A DNA stretch of 64,000 nt. It comes from Bactericera cockerelli. Lineage: Eukaryota > Arthropoda > Insecta > Hemiptera > Triozidae. The translations under genes and the position numbers were made by a program. A model generated the notes under the pieces. It ran no database searches. It saw only the letters and a program-made list of their open reading frames with translations, and was not told where the DNA came from. Location of the stretch: the NCBI GenBank assembly GCA_024516035.1, contig CM044958.1, forward strand, positions 40,448,099-40,512,098, read 5' to 3'. Below, one piece after another: positions 37,913 through 49,497 of this stretch; position 1 is the stretch's first letter, and each line of letters starts with the position of its first letter.

Positions 37913-40407
37913 TTGGAAACTGACCATCGAAAAATTTGGGTGTTTTCATTAATTTCTTATCTATAAAATAATGTAAAAAAACGGAAAATTTTGAGAAGAA
38001 ATAAGTACTTACCTACAAGTATTTTCACGACTTTATATAGGTACCTAGGTACATAGTAAAAAAAAATATATTATTTCTGATTTCATAGTAAAAGAATAGT
38101 AACTTCGGGTTTATCCTTTTTTTTTAACAACGTGAAAATTTTCAGAGCGCACTTAAGCTTCTGGCTAGATAAGTTAAATCAAGAGAATAAAATTAGTCTA
38201 CCTCTGCTTTCCATAATGTTGGAAGGTATTTGTTCACCTGATACGGTAATAAGTACCGAAGCAAGGAAATTATATTTCTGAGGAGCGTGGTGTTTACTAT
38301 GGTCGATTTTACATTAAACAAGTCAGGAAAAAAATTTGATTTTAATATGGTTTGATGAACGATCTCTAATGAAGCATCAGAGTCTATCTATTAAAATTTA
38401 TTGAACTGAGATTAATATGATCAAATAATTTTAGAAACAGCTAACCGTATATTTATTATTATTAAACCTCGTGCTAACTTGCCCGTTAAACACTAGTTCT
38501 TATAGATTTATTTATTATTATTGTTATTTATTGAAAAACCATTTAAACACAGGTATTTAAATACTTTTAAATGCCTGTATTTAAGTAAATAAGAAAACGA
38601 CCCATCCGTGCAACCTGATTCTGTATCAAGAATCAATTACCATAAAGACCTAGGTAATTACTTTTTCATTTAGAAGTTTTTCCAACTTTGCACATTCTAA
38701 TTTTCAATTTGCATTCTCAAGTGGGATTTTTGTTTTTGAGAATGGCAAGCAAAGCGCCCTGTGGAAAAATTCCAACCATGATTGAGTCTGGGTCATCCTG
38801 TACGGAGGCAGAACGAAAAAAAAACTTTATGCAAATTTTCTTTTTATTCTTCATCATTTTTCCATTTTTAATAAACTTTAGTGAGACAATTTTTTATGTA
38901 AATTTTGGGTGTAGAAATGTTTTATGTTTAAATTACTTTCACTTGTCTTTGCATGTAAATGATGAGTTCTTTCTTCACTGAAGGCCGCAGGAGAAAGCCA
39001 AGGGAACCTGGAAGCGTCCCACTGCCTATATGTATGAATTCACCACTGGAGTGTAATTTCTCGGTAGATATCTAATTTTTTTGTTTTTTAACTCTAATGA
39101 GTATTATGAGTATGATGTTCTTATATCATTAGGCAACTATATCAATATACATCTGTATCACGAGTGATTTCAATGTTTTAACAAAACCCAATTATCATTT
39201 TATGAATCGTTATTTATAATGCTGGTACAAGTACTTTGGATAGGTATTAGTCCCTAACCTTTCTAATAGCTTTTCATATAAGTATGTAGATATGATATGT
39301 TGTAAGTGTGTATGCCATTAATTTACCAAGGAAAGCAATGGGTACCTAAATCACTTTGGAATTCCAACCTGCATCATTTACACAATTTAGAAAATGCCCC
39401 CATTCAACAGAGACAAGCGTATTCTAACAAGGGTTTCACCGAGTACTCTAATCCAATGATAATGTCACCGGAGTAACCTGCACCCGTGGCAGAGTCTCTA
39501 AACTTGTGACATGAATTCATGATGGGCTTTTGTTTACTACCTATTGATAGTATTGATGGTGGCTAATTTTAGACACCTACAGGTTTCCAAAAGCCAGAAA
39601 AGAGAACCACAATTATAAAGAAGAACAGAAAAAGAAAAGAAAAAAAATATTACAAAAGAAGTTTCTTGAAGAACTTCCCAGTGAAATGTCAGTGAAAAAT
39701 GTTGGATCAAGTCATGATGAAATTCCCAAACTTTTTTTGTTTGAAATCAATTACCTATAACTTACCCAGCCAACTTTCTAGGCACACCCAAAATTATGTC
39801 TGAATTGCATGTATTTTCATCAGTCTAACCTTCCCATAGCTTGAGAACCTCCACGCCTACAAGTAGACTATGTACTGCACTCATTAAGTTGAGCGTTTTC
39901 AAAACGAAAACCCAGAGATAAAGATTCTAATACAAAAGGCTTCCAATCCATAAATCAGCCAGGACTTTGTCTTTTGCACTGCCATGTCCCGACCGAGAGA
40001 AAATTAGAAAACAACCAAAATCCCCAAGCTTTTGCGAAATTTATTTGGAAAATATGTTAACATTTCGCTATCTTTTCCAGCAGAACAAAAACCGTCTCCA
40101 TGCTGCTTCTCACACCCTTTCGGAAGAGGTTCAAGAATTGAAATTTATGTTCCCCATCTCGTAGACCGTTCACTCTGCAATGCCCCGTTTAGTGCAGGAG
40201 AATGTTTTGAGCATTTTGGAATGCTGGTTTTTTGGCATTAATTATTTTAATTTGAATCCTTAATTGAAATCATGATATAGCGTGGATACTAAATATCCTG
40301 GTAACCTTGTAAATCTACTGTGATATCTCCTTTGTAGGAAATATTATCATGAGTTTTTCATCGTTCTTCAGGACGGAGACTAAATTAAAATTCATCGTTT
40401 GTATCAG
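37913..40407. other. no gene recognised
   Basis: AT-rich, without a firm element. The frames at 38688-38981 and 39967-40241 have no splice or start support that I can see. Confidence 0.4.
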
Positions 40408-40410
40408 TAA

Positions 40411-40680
40411 GGGCCCTATTATGAAATATAATTAGTATATCTTTACCGACCCTTAGATTATATCAGCTGACCGATAGGTTTTTTTCAAAAAAATTATTCC
40501 GTCACCAAGGCTATAGCTCCGTCACACCACAGAGCTTAGGAACTTTATGGACACCTTGTATATTCATAATTATGTAAAGCTACAAAGAGCGGCTTAGATA
40601 TGACCACTACATTTACTGTCAAGGTGTTAGTTAAGATAGTGTCCGCTAAGATTAACAAAGTCTGTTTCATAATTTGGCCC
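40411..40680. mobile_element. Harbinger-like MITE with TAA duplication
   Basis: The ends GGGCCCTATTATGAAA and, reverse-complemented, GGGCCAAATTATGAAAC are inverted repeats. TAA lies outside each end (40408-40410 and 40681-40683), matching the 3-bp TAA target preference of PIF/Harbinger. It is 270 bp and non-coding. A fragment resembling its right end (TTTTATAATTCGGCCCT) occurs near 29066. Confidence 0.65.
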
Positions 40681-41528
40681 TAAGAACCAGAAATTGGATT
40701 GAGATCCTGAGCTTCCCTATGAGTCTCTCATTTGCCCTGTTAGTATATCAGTGATAATGAATGATAGATATGTACCTTACGAAACAATAAAAAAATAAGA
40801 TGTGTTTTTACTTCACTGCCTAAAAAGATAAACAGAAAATTACAGAAATAGTTGTAAACGGATAATAAATTATACATGGAACTGTCCAAAGGAAACTCTC
40901 CAAAGTATAATATCACAATAATAATAATTGCTATCTGTGAACTCAAAGGGTTGAACGAAAAGTTTTCAAAATTTTCTCCAAACTTTCATTATCAGTAAAA
41001 GCTTTTTGTTTTAGTGCAACGTTTCTAACATTTTATTAAGTTCATAAAAAGTTTCTCTCTCTCCTGAAAATAATAATGGCGGAATTTCATGTAATGATAC
41101 TCCCACCCCTCTGTCCAGAAAGGAAATTTTCGAAGCCACCCTCAAGCCTTTTTGTGAAAATAACCCTTTTTTATGGAGAGAAAATGTGTTCCTTTTTATA
41201 TTTTATCCTTTTGTAGCGTTTTTATGTCCATTGCAATAGTCTTTGTCCTGTTTCAAGTTTTTCAAGTTGCTTGTTTTGTTGTAGGCCTCTCTGGGTTTCA
41301 TAGGAATCTAGTAGGTTACACAAAGGACTGGTCCACTGCGTGTAGCTGATGTGCTCTGTGTTTTACACCTTGAGCTAAAGTTATGTGTTAGGTATTTTCG
41401 TGCAGGAGTTGCCTGTTATAATAACTTCTTTTTTCATTGTCTATAGATAAGCTACAGCTATTGCTGCAGAATCAATTGAGTAAAATTACTGTGAACAGAG
41501 ATATATATTCTTGGACAACATACATATA

Positions 41529-42725
41529 GGGGAAGGTTTCCCAAAACCGGGTACTTAGTTTTCTAGGCCATCTAGCGGAAAAGCCATTATCATCAGCTAA
41601 GCAAATTAAACTGAAAAACATTCACAACGTTGTTGGCTATCTAAATTTGAAAACGATACGTCACTATGTATTGCCATTTTTTGTTAAATTTATTTATTCA
41701 AAAAAAGTCAAAGTACCCGGTCCTGTCAACCCGGTCTTTCAGAACCGGGTACTGGGTATGACAGAACCGGGTACCCCTATATTTCCTATGAAAGACATTG
41801 ATAAAAAGTTCAATGATGTTTATTCAAACGAACTTTAACATTTTTTATTTTTATTTATGAGCATAAGTAATTTCAATGTAAAAAATAATTATTTTTCGAA
41901 TGGCAAACAAATTTTGAACCTAAATTTTAGAAAAATAAAATAGGAAACACACTTCTAGGTATTCATAAAGGACACCTTACAACTATCTTTCTTGACATTG
42001 TAAAAAATAACTAGAATAGGAATTGTACCAAAATATTAGGATATTTGTTTAAAAAAAACAATAGGTAGGTAATGGAAAAGGAGAAATAATAGTGATTTCA
42101 CACACTTAAAGAATATTGATCATCTTGAGTTACATTAAAATATAAAAAATAATTGAATGACATTACAAAATAATATGTAGCAGGTCCCAACTTGCTCACC
42201 TACTTAACTTCAATACCTTCCGTGAAAAAATCTCCAGAGACATATCAAAGACAACTTAAAAAAACACACAACAATAAGGAAAAAATAGGCTGCTCAAATC
42301 GGGTACCTGAAAATCTGTACTGATCTGTACCCGGTTTTATCAACCCCAACCCCAAAGTACCCGGTATGAACAGACTCATGACTTTCTGTAAAAAATATTG
42401 AATAACCAAGACATGCAAAACGATAATAAAAAGATTTAATTATGATATGAAATAACACTTCTTAAATAACAGCTTTACACACTTACCATGAATTTTCAGC
42501 ACAAATAGCTGTTAAAAGTCACTCGATAACTGTGGGTTCGAAAATAAGGAAATAACACGAGCAAAACTTGAACCTCAAATCAGAGCGAAATGACTCGAAA
42601 TGAAATTGGTTTGTTTACAAAAGTTACGCTCTGCTAGGAAGAGATTTTAGTTTCTGTAATCAGTTCATTGATGGCATTAGCGGTATCGTCGGAAACAGTG
42701 GTACCCGGTTTTAGCAAACCTTCCC
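41529..42725. mobile_element. TIR element with iterated GTACCCGGT motifs
   Basis: The ends GGGGAAGGTTTCCCAAAACC and, reverse-complemented, GGGGAAGGTTTGCTAAAACC each continue into CGGGTAC and are flanked by TA. At least eight copies of GTACCCGGT or its complement are spread inside (near 41546, 41712, 41743, 41765, 42327, 42357, 42701). The 63-codon frame at 41647 runs through these motifs and is not convincing. About 1.2 kb, probably a non-autonomous Tc1/mariner-type element. Confidence 0.75.
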
Positions 42726-42776
42726 CTAACATCTTTAGAGTAAAGATTTGAGGATTACAATCTAGAAACTTACATG

Positions 42777-42850
42777 TCGCACTCCTTTTTCAATACTACC
42801 ACATCTTAAAAATCCCAACTTTTCAGGAGAGCAAAAACAATTCTTTTTCT
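42777..42850 (+). mobile_element. left half of a TCGCAC MITE
   Basis: Reads TCGCACTCC, then ACTACCACATCTTAAAAATC, then CTTTTCAGGAGAGC. It matches the left half of the 127-bp unit at 53984 (TCGCAC, CACATCT, TTTCAGGAGA). Its right half lies at 48010-48083, so later insertions appear to have split it. Confidence 0.55.
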
Positions 42851-43239
42851 CAAAAATTAAAAATTATCCCATCTCTATAGTTTTGGTAAATTTAGAGTCG
42901 TCATGTTACTCATTACAATTATAAAACTTCGATAGAGTTTGAAACAAGTTGTAAAATATAGTAATAATAGAGACATTTCGCATTTATCGTTATCGGGTCC
43001 CGATAATCAATCCCCATAACGTAAGTTTATCGGTTTCGTGTCTCGTAGGAAGAAGATTTTTTTACATTTCGCATCATCACGATACACGATAACGAAAACT
43101 CAAGCGCCTCTACCGGATATTCTAAGAAAGCTCTTCATCCAAACAAAACAAATATTCCAAATATTTTTTTGAAATTTAAATTTTCAATTCATTCTCTTTT
43201 CGACTTTTGTAGGTAACTATGTTTTGCTTTAAATCTATA

Positions 43240-43400
43240 CTTATATATAAATGCCAAAGTTAACACTCAATCACTCATTCATCTCGATTTCTCAGCACTG
43301 GTATGTCCTAGAAGGCTGAAATTTTGTAGGTCACTTTTAGGTCTTAGATGCGCACTAAGAAAGGATATATGTATTATATTCTAACGGGGCGTCAGCCTCC
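43240..43400 (+). repeat. putative dispersed repeat
   Basis: Contains TATATATAAATGCCAAAG, AATCACTCATTCATC and GAAGGCTGAAATTTTGTAG, a word order seen in common invertebrate repeats, often Helitron-like. No second copy lies in this window, so borders are unknown. Confidence 0.25.
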
Positions 43401-43620
43401 TTCAGCTGACGTTTTGCAATTTAGGATTTATGATCCTTGAATTCTCTGTCTCTGATCCTGCGGATATCTTCTCTGCCATTCTGGATTTTTCTTCGTCAGG
43501 AATCGTGGCGTCAAAGAAGGCCTGGCCAATCGTCTCTGCATTTAAATTGCAGAGGTGGTTTGAAAAATTTGGTCAAACTTATGTCTGCTATTTCTTCATC
43601 AATAGTCTCGTACTCTAAGA

Positions 43621-43857
43621 CCGAGGCTACGATAGGAGCGGTAAGCGGCGAGCGGCAAAATGAGAATTTTATGTTTATATTTAAAACAATGGAAATGCTT
43701 AGTAGGTGGCTACGATAAAAAAATCGCTTGAACGCTTGCAGCTACTAAGATGAAACCTACTAAGCAATTTCCATTGTTTTAAATGTAAACATAAAATTCT
43801 CATTTTGCCGCTCGCCGCTTGCCGCTCACCGCTTGACCGCTCCTATCGTAGCCTCGG
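43621..43857. mobile_element. palindromic MITE, CCGAGGCTACGATAGG ends
   Basis: The arms CCGAGGCTACGATAGGAGCG and complement continue inward through CGAGCGGCAAAATGAGAATT and AACAATGGAAATGCTTAGTA, giving a fold-back of 237 bp with a small centre (43712-43758). A TAAGA precedes it at 43616-43620. Confidence 0.85.
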
Positions 43858-43860
43858 CCA

Positions 43861-44024
43861 AAGGTGCAATTCCGATCCTAGCGACCGCAACGCCCGACAG
43901 ACGACTACTGCTATCTGTGTATTTTAATGAAGTACTTACCAAAGCACGCGACCGGGTCGCGCGACTGGTAGGAGCGACTTTAAGCAGCAAAATGGTCCCG
44001 GTCGCTAGGATCGGAATTACACCT
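43861..44024. mobile_element. MITE abutting the previous one
   Basis: The ends AAGGTGCAATTCCGATCCTA and, reverse-complemented, AAGGTGTAATTCCGATCCTA continue to GCGACCG: about 27 bases with one mismatch. The right end is followed by TAAGA (44025-44029), the same 5 bases that precede the neighbouring MITE, so the two may have arrived as a pair or one inside the edge of the other. Confidence 0.75.
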
Positions 44025-44261
44025 TAAGAGACAGACTCTGCAACAATTTGAAGTCTTGCATAGGTGCCAGCTGGGCCTTAGGGGCGTTAAACCACGCTTT
44101 GAAACATACCCTAGGAATTGTCAGGATTATGTCCAAGCGCTTCCCATATTTTTGCAACCAGAAGGTCCAGGAAGTTCCTCGCTATCTTGAGAAGTGCAAA
44201 TGTCTATTTACATGTCTACCTCTTAGGAGTCTCAGCCCTCAGAGTCTTAAAAGAAAAAAAA

Positions 44262-44463
44262 AACTTCTTTTCTAAAAATAATTATGGTCAAAAACATTAA
44301 ATAACAGTTAGAATAGAATGGCATATTATTAGCCATGGGTTGCATTATATAAAAATGATACCTACTCTCGTTTTTGAGGGAAAAAGTGCCATTTTGCTCG
44401 CTCGGACTAAAAGTTTCTAAAGACTAAAATTTTTTGACCATAATTATTTTTAGAGAAGAAGTT
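44262..44463. mobile_element. small fold-back MITE
   Basis: AACTTCTTTTCTAAAAATAA with ATTATGGTCAAAAA at the left is matched by the complement at 44431-44463: about 33 bases with few mismatches. About 200 bp, non-coding. Confidence 0.7.
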
Positions 44464-45624
44464 TAAAAGTGTCCAAAATATAAAACATTCAAAACAATGT
44501 AAGCTTTCATTTGAGATAAACTTAAAGACAAAGTACTGGAGTTACATTCTGGAGTTACGGCTCCGAAGTCTCGCTCACCAGCCAAAAATCGCGATTTTTC
44601 CAAACTTTGAGCGCCCAGCGGCTATTTATTTTAATATCTGGATAGACTGCACACTTTGTGGGGTTGGCAGATAAAACTTTCTGACTTTGATTTTTTAAAA
44701 CTGCCCTAACTGAGCATCTTCCAAATGATCCATTATGGCAAAGTCCAATTCATCATCATTTATTTCACCTATCTCATTCAGAAAAAAAATGCTTCTTCAA
44801 TTGACATAATTACACAGAATATAAAATACTGTTAACACAGATAAAACAAAAAATGCAGATGAAAGAGAAAAAATAATACTTGCTAAAAAAAATCTTAAAT
44901 TTATCAGAATTAAAATGTAAAAATTAATTCTACTGTAATGTAAAAAAGTGGGAACGGAGGTTTAGTTTATACAGGGTGGACCAAAAAAAACGTTTACACC
45001 CGTTAATGGTAGATTACTGATGACATTTCCAGCCCGGATCTGCAATCCGTTTTTCCGGATTCGCCTTCATAACTGCACAAAGTGATTTTTTGCAACTTTC
45101 CGAAAAAGTCCGACTTTGGCTTATTCTTCAGGTCAGTACTTTTTTCCTGTTTAAGATGAGTTAATTCTAAACAATTCTGCAGAAAGCCAACAAAATTTCG
45201 ATGTTTCTAGTTACACTACTTTGTTTTTTACGGTTTGGTTTGTGATATTTTTTTACACCTGAACAGAAAAAAACACTCGAAAAAACTTTTTTACTAAATA
45301 AAACACTCGACATTTGTCCGAACAAATTTTGGCACAGACATGGGCAAGTTTGATAAAAGTTGGCGGCCGCCCCGAGGATGCTAAAAAATAATTTTACGAT
45401 TTTTTATCCCGTGATCTTCTGGGAAAAATTATTAGATGTTTGCCAAAAACTCTTCAAAAATCCCAAGAGTTTTCTGGCTGTAGACTGTGTAAGGGCGTCT
45501 TGTATTGTTTACAAAAGTTGTTTACATTGCTTTTTTTGAATACCGCGGTCTCACATGCCTTCATCAGCCAGTTTAGGAAAATTCAAATGATGATTTTCGT
45601 GCTTTTCAGATTGTCAGTGGTGTT

Positions 45625-45705
45625 AGCTAGATGTGCTAGTGCAATGAGTGTTAGTCGAATGTCCGAGGTTCAATTCTCGGCGGTCAGTTTTATTTTAATT
45701 ATCAA
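45625..45705 (+). repeat. tRNA-like SINE fragment
   Basis: TTAGCTAGATGTGCTAGTGC resembles box A and GAGGTTCAATTCTCGG box B, at tRNA-like spacing. It is inserted in the loop of the long-inverted-repeat transposon. Confidence 0.45.
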
Positions 45706-46196
45706 AAAAATCTGATGGAATATTTTATTCATACCTGTATCTGACCTGTTGTAACACCAACGACTTATGGTTTTTTTGGGGGTAATACCATCTGTAAATT
45801 GAGTTATATCAGATACTATTGGTATCACAATATACATAATTATTATTCATGTAAGCAGCTGAGAGACTGCCTTGATAATGTAAGGATGGTTTTTCTTATG
45901 CTTCCTTACGAGAGAGAAAAAAAAACTAGCGAATTTTCCTAACGAAAATAGAGTTTATGAAATGAAGCCAGGTAAATATGTAGGTAGGTCCTTCTATCAT
46001 AAACAATACTAATTAATTAAATAACAAATATTTACCGATTGCCAACTCTTAATAGAAATCTTGAAAAAAAACAAGATAATATTTTGTAAAATTAATAAAC
46101 TTCTGCAGTCTTTATTATGTTTTATACTATTTTGATATAAACAAAAAGGTATTAAAAACATTTTGTGTTAGTATGTTCAATGAGAAACGATTAGAA

Positions 46197-46316
46197 GCGC
46201 ACGATAAGCTCAGTGGTAAGCTTGTCACTTGCCATGCGGAAGATCCCACCCCGGTCCGAACGCCAGAGCCAGCAAAACATTCATGACTACAAAATAAAAA
46301 AGACTGTTGCCATTTT
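46197..46316 (+). mobile_element. tRNA-Gly SINE, internally deleted copy
   Basis: The head GCGCACGATAAGCTCAGTGG, then ACTTGCCATGCGGAAG and a mutated box B (CGGTCCGAACG), joins directly to the 3' tail (TTCATGACTACAAAATAAAA). About 180 bases present in the full copy at 27750-28069 are missing. Confidence 0.75.
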
Positions 46317-46424
46317 TTATTTAGCCATAGTACACACTATGGATTCTCCTCACACAAATTTTTGAAACCCATGGTGACTTTAGTACCTTAGTTCTAACTC
46401 AGAACTGTCCTTCTAATACCTTCT

Positions 46425-46452
46425 TGCCTCTCTCTCTCTCTTTCGCTCTCTG

Positions 46453-46523
<71 letters not shown>
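46425..46523. repeat. CT microsatellite
   Basis: Nearly pure CT dinucleotides over about 95 bases with a few interruptions (TTTCGC, TGC, CTACT). Frames through it give Arg/Glu or Ser/Leu repeats only. Confidence 0.9.
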
Positions 46524-46539
46524 CCCATTCTCAATTCCC

Positions 46540-46794
46540 TCAGAGGAACTGTTGGTAGTGGCGTCCACCTTCCTGGATGCAAAGGTTGAACCTCTTCATC
46601 ATGTTCCGTCGAATGTTGCGGAAGATTCCAGGTTTTTCTGTGAGGTCATCGAATGCCAACAGGATTCTTGCTACCAGATTCTGCTACTCTTGCGTCTCCA
46701 CTGGTATTTCATAAACTATGTTTTTCACGTGATCCCAAATGTTCCTGTTGGCAGCTCCATATGCTAAATGCATATCTACCATTTCAGCATCCGA
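46540..46794 (-). pseudogene. DNA transposase remnant, N and C ends fused
   Basis: On the minus strand the frame starts SDAEMVDMHLAYGAAN, which matches the opening of the DUF4817-type helix-turn-helix domain of many insect transposases. It then passes at once to RNIWDHVKNIVYEIPVE, an in-frame TAG, LVARILLAFDDLTEKPGIF and RRNMMKRFNLCIQEGGRH, ending QQFL and a stop. That second part has the form of the C-terminus of DDE transposases related to Tc1/IS630. The DNA-binding remainder and the whole catalytic core are missing, so the gene is broken by an internal deletion plus a nonsense codon. It lies inside the 44972-47505 inverted-repeat element and is the best clue to its class. Family assignment is from memory of motifs. 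Confidence 0.7.
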
Positions 46795-48009
46795 ATAATA
46801 ATAATTATGTAACTTGTACTAAAAAAACTCAAGAAGTTTAAAGATAATATTTCATAGAATGCAGAAAAATAAACTTGAAAACTATCATCGAGAAACAAAC
46901 AATCATTCATATTTTGATTGGCCTTTAATTAATTCCAAGGAAAATAATTATCAGACATAAATAGCTAATTACTCTTAGAGTACAAGACGACCCTACACTG
47001 TCAACACTTTTAAGATTTTGAACATCATTTTTTGAGACTTACCTGGTTCGTTTTCCCAGAAGATCACGTGATAAAAAATCGTAAAATTATTTGTTAGCAT
47101 CCTTGGGTTAGCCGCCAACTTTTATCAAACTTGCCCGTGTCTGTGCCAAAATTTGCTCGGGCAAATCTTGAGTGTTTCAAAGTGTAAAAAACTTACATGA
47201 GAATTTTTTTTCTATTCAGGTGTCAAAAAAGATGCTAAATCAAACCGTAAAAAACATAGTAGTATAACTAAAAACATCGAAATTTTGTTGGCTTTCTGCA
47301 GAATTGCTCAGAATCAACTCATCTTAAACAGGAAAAAAGTTCTGACCTGAAGAATAAGCCAAAGTCGGACTTTTTCAGAAAGTTGCAAAAAATCACTTTG
47401 TGCAGTTATAAAGGCGAATCCGAAAAAACGGATTGTAGATCCGGGCTGGAAATGTCGTCAGTATTCTACCATTAACGGGTGTAAACGTTTTTTTGGTCCA
47501 CCCTGTATATAATTATGTATTTTTTGAAATCACGCGGTATTTTGAGTCAAAAATTTTCTTTATCGTTTACGAAGAGAGAACCCCATAATCCACTCGAATT
47601 ATGGGGATCCCGATAACCATAACCAAACTCCGATAATTTTTGTCATGCGCAGAGACGCAAATTCGAGACTTTATCGTTATGGGGATAGGTTATCGGGTCC
47701 CGATAACTTTGCGAAATCTTACTAATCAAGCCCTCTAAAGTGGAAGACATCAGGTTGTGGCAGTACTCATCCTCCATTATATTGAATTTGTATATTTTTG
47801 TCTGTTGTATTCACAGATATGGCACTTTTCTTCTTTGAATACCCGATGAAGCTTATTTTTGTTGTGTTTTATTTATTATTATGGCAGTATTTCGGAAACA
47901 TTTTATGATTGAATCAAAAATGTTGGGAGGAGTAGTGACACATCTTTTCATAGGGAAACTTCTATTCAAGTTAGAATCATGGGGATTTTTTTCCGAGTAT
48001 AGGGAAAAA

Positions 48010-48083
48010 GTGCGGATTTAATGATGAAAAAATCCCAAAATCGAGAAAAGGTGAGATGTGGCGGTATTAAAATAGGTGTGCGA
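48010..48083 (+). mobile_element. right half of a TCGCAC MITE
   Basis: Reads AAAAAATCCCAAAATCGAG, then AAAAGGTGAGATGTGGCGG and GGTGTGCGA. It matches the right half of the 53.9-kb unit (AAAAATCCCAAATGGGGAAA, ATGAGATGTGAC, GTGCGA) and complements the left half at 42777. Confidence 0.55.
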
Positions 48084-49263
48084 ATTATTCTAATTTAATA
48101 TAATCTAATTTAACTTTGAGAAAACATGGATATATCGATTTTATAATGCAAAATCTTTCACTGTTCAAGATTCTTGTATGGTCTAAGGCTCTAGGGTCTT
48201 GTGCCAAAAAGTACTCTCACTCTCAAATGTCGAAATCCCAAAATCTCCCTTTCAAGCATCAAACGCCTGAGAGAGAGATTTGAAGAGTGAAACTGCTTTC
48301 TAGAATAAGGCCCTGTAAGCAAAAATATAATGACATTGTATCTGAATCAAATCACATAATGAGGTGTTCTAATCTTTGGGTATTTACTATCGCAAAAGAA
48401 AATTATGTTAAAGTGATAGGTACTCTCCCTATGATTCACTCCTTTAAAGGTTATTTCTCTGAGGACTTGATTACTTTCCAAGATTTTTTTTATCTTCTCA
48501 ACGGACTTTACGAGCCTAGGATAACTTCTGGTCACTCGACCTTTCGAGTCATGCATAAATTTATGTATAAAGTTGATAGATAAATAACTTTTTAAACTGA
48601 GATAAATTTTTAATCCCTTATTAAGAGGAATAAATATTTGGCACTAAAGAAGCTGGAGTGGGGAAGAAGTTCTTACATAAAAAAATCTTTGTTGGCATCC
48701 ATCCAATTTCCAGTATTAAATACATAATTATATTATTATATGCTGGATGACTGGAATTGCCTCCTTAAGGGAACATTTACATGGACAAATGGGGCGGTTA
48801 ATACGTTTAGAGATAACTCTTTGTAACTCTTTATTAAATAAGTCTTGTCCTTGTTTTGTTAGAATTCAAGATGTTTCTAATCAATAACAGTCCAGTAGTA
48901 ACAAAAGACGATAAATAAAGCCACCAAGAAATGGTAAAATAAATAATTTCTTGTGTGAAGTACATAATAAAATTATCATTATACTCGTATACCTACTGCT
49001 CATCACAGTAATCTTCTAGCTTATCTTTAAAAAAAGCAGAGCACCCCAAAAGAAGAAGTTTCTTTTTTTTAAGCCAAGAAAAGAGAATGATGAAAATAAA
49101 ATGGTGAAAATATACGAAGAAATTTAGTAAAAATTCAGCTTGTGATGTAAAATATAAATAAATTCGTTTTTAATTACAAAGCTGATGGTGTAGGAGAAGA
49201 TGGAAAGAGGGAGAATCAAGTTTTTGTCCAGAGATGCCCAGAACCCTTCGTCAAAAGAATACT
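48084..49263. other. no gene recognised
   Basis: AT-rich. A 98-codon plus-strand frame at 48287-48583 (KLLSRIRPCKQKYNDIVSES, then FYLLNGLYEPRITSGH) has mixed composition but the opposite strand is equally open, and no splice or family signal supports it. Confidence 0.35.
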
Positions 49264-49312
49264 GTGAACAGAGAGAGAGAGAGAGAGCATGAGGGAGAGA
49301 GAAAGAGAGAGT
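49264..49312. repeat. GA microsatellite
   Basis: GAGA repeats interrupted by GCATGAGG and AAA. Confidence 0.8.
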
Positions 49313-49497
49313 TGTTGTATGTCAGAGGAAAGGGATTTCACAAGAAACAAAAGACAGAGAAGAGAGAGGAAAAACGAAGAAGATAGATCAACAAAATATG
49401 TTGAGAAAAATTAATTATAACAAAAAATTGTAAGTAACGAGAAAAAAAGTTGACATGATGATGAATAGCGATGTTTCTGCTGGGGCGAGTGCCTTAC

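Larger units (their letters stand above)
43511..44120 (-). pseudogene. coding-like remnant split by MITEs
   Basis: If the MITE pair at 43621-44024 and one TAAGA copy are removed, the minus strand has one continuous frame. The upstream part (from about 44120) gives QFLGYVSKRGLTPLRPSWHL and CKTSNCC. The downstream part gives LLEYETIDEEIADISLTKF, FKPPLQFKCRDDWPGLL and a stop at 43513. The second part is strongly protein-like. Family unknown; it may belong to the host element at 42973-47722. Confidence 0.3.
44972..47505. mobile_element. long-inverted-repeat DNA transposon, deleted
   Basis: The termini CAGGGTGGACCAAAAAAA and complement are flanked by TATA. Inverted arms of roughly 0.53 kb (44972 to about 45515, and about 46978 to 47505) align with scattered mismatches: CGTTTACACCCGTTAATGG, CGGATTCGCC, GCAAAAAATCACTTTGTGCA and GTGATCTTCTGGGAAAA all recur inverted. 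The loop of about 1.46 kb holds a tRNA-like fragment, a deleted SINE, a CT microsatellite and a transposase remnant on the minus strand. It is non-autonomous. The ends resemble those of the fold-back element at 33498. Confidence 0.85.
42973..47722. mobile_element. TIR unit with TTATCGGG palindromes
   Basis: The left end reads ATTTCGCATTTATCG, TTATCGGGTCCCGATAA, then CCCCATAACG. The right end, reverse-complemented, reads ATTTCGCAAAG, TTATCGGGACCCGATAA, then CCCCATAACGATAAAG. Each end therefore carries an internal 17-base palindrome. Everything at 43.2-47.5 kb lies between them. Whether this is one 4.75-kb element or two end-to-end solo pieces is not decided by the sequence alone. Confidence 0.5.

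Noticed and set aside
46394..46582. Arg/Glu-repeat ORF
   Set aside because: Pure product of the CT microsatellite read on the minus strand.
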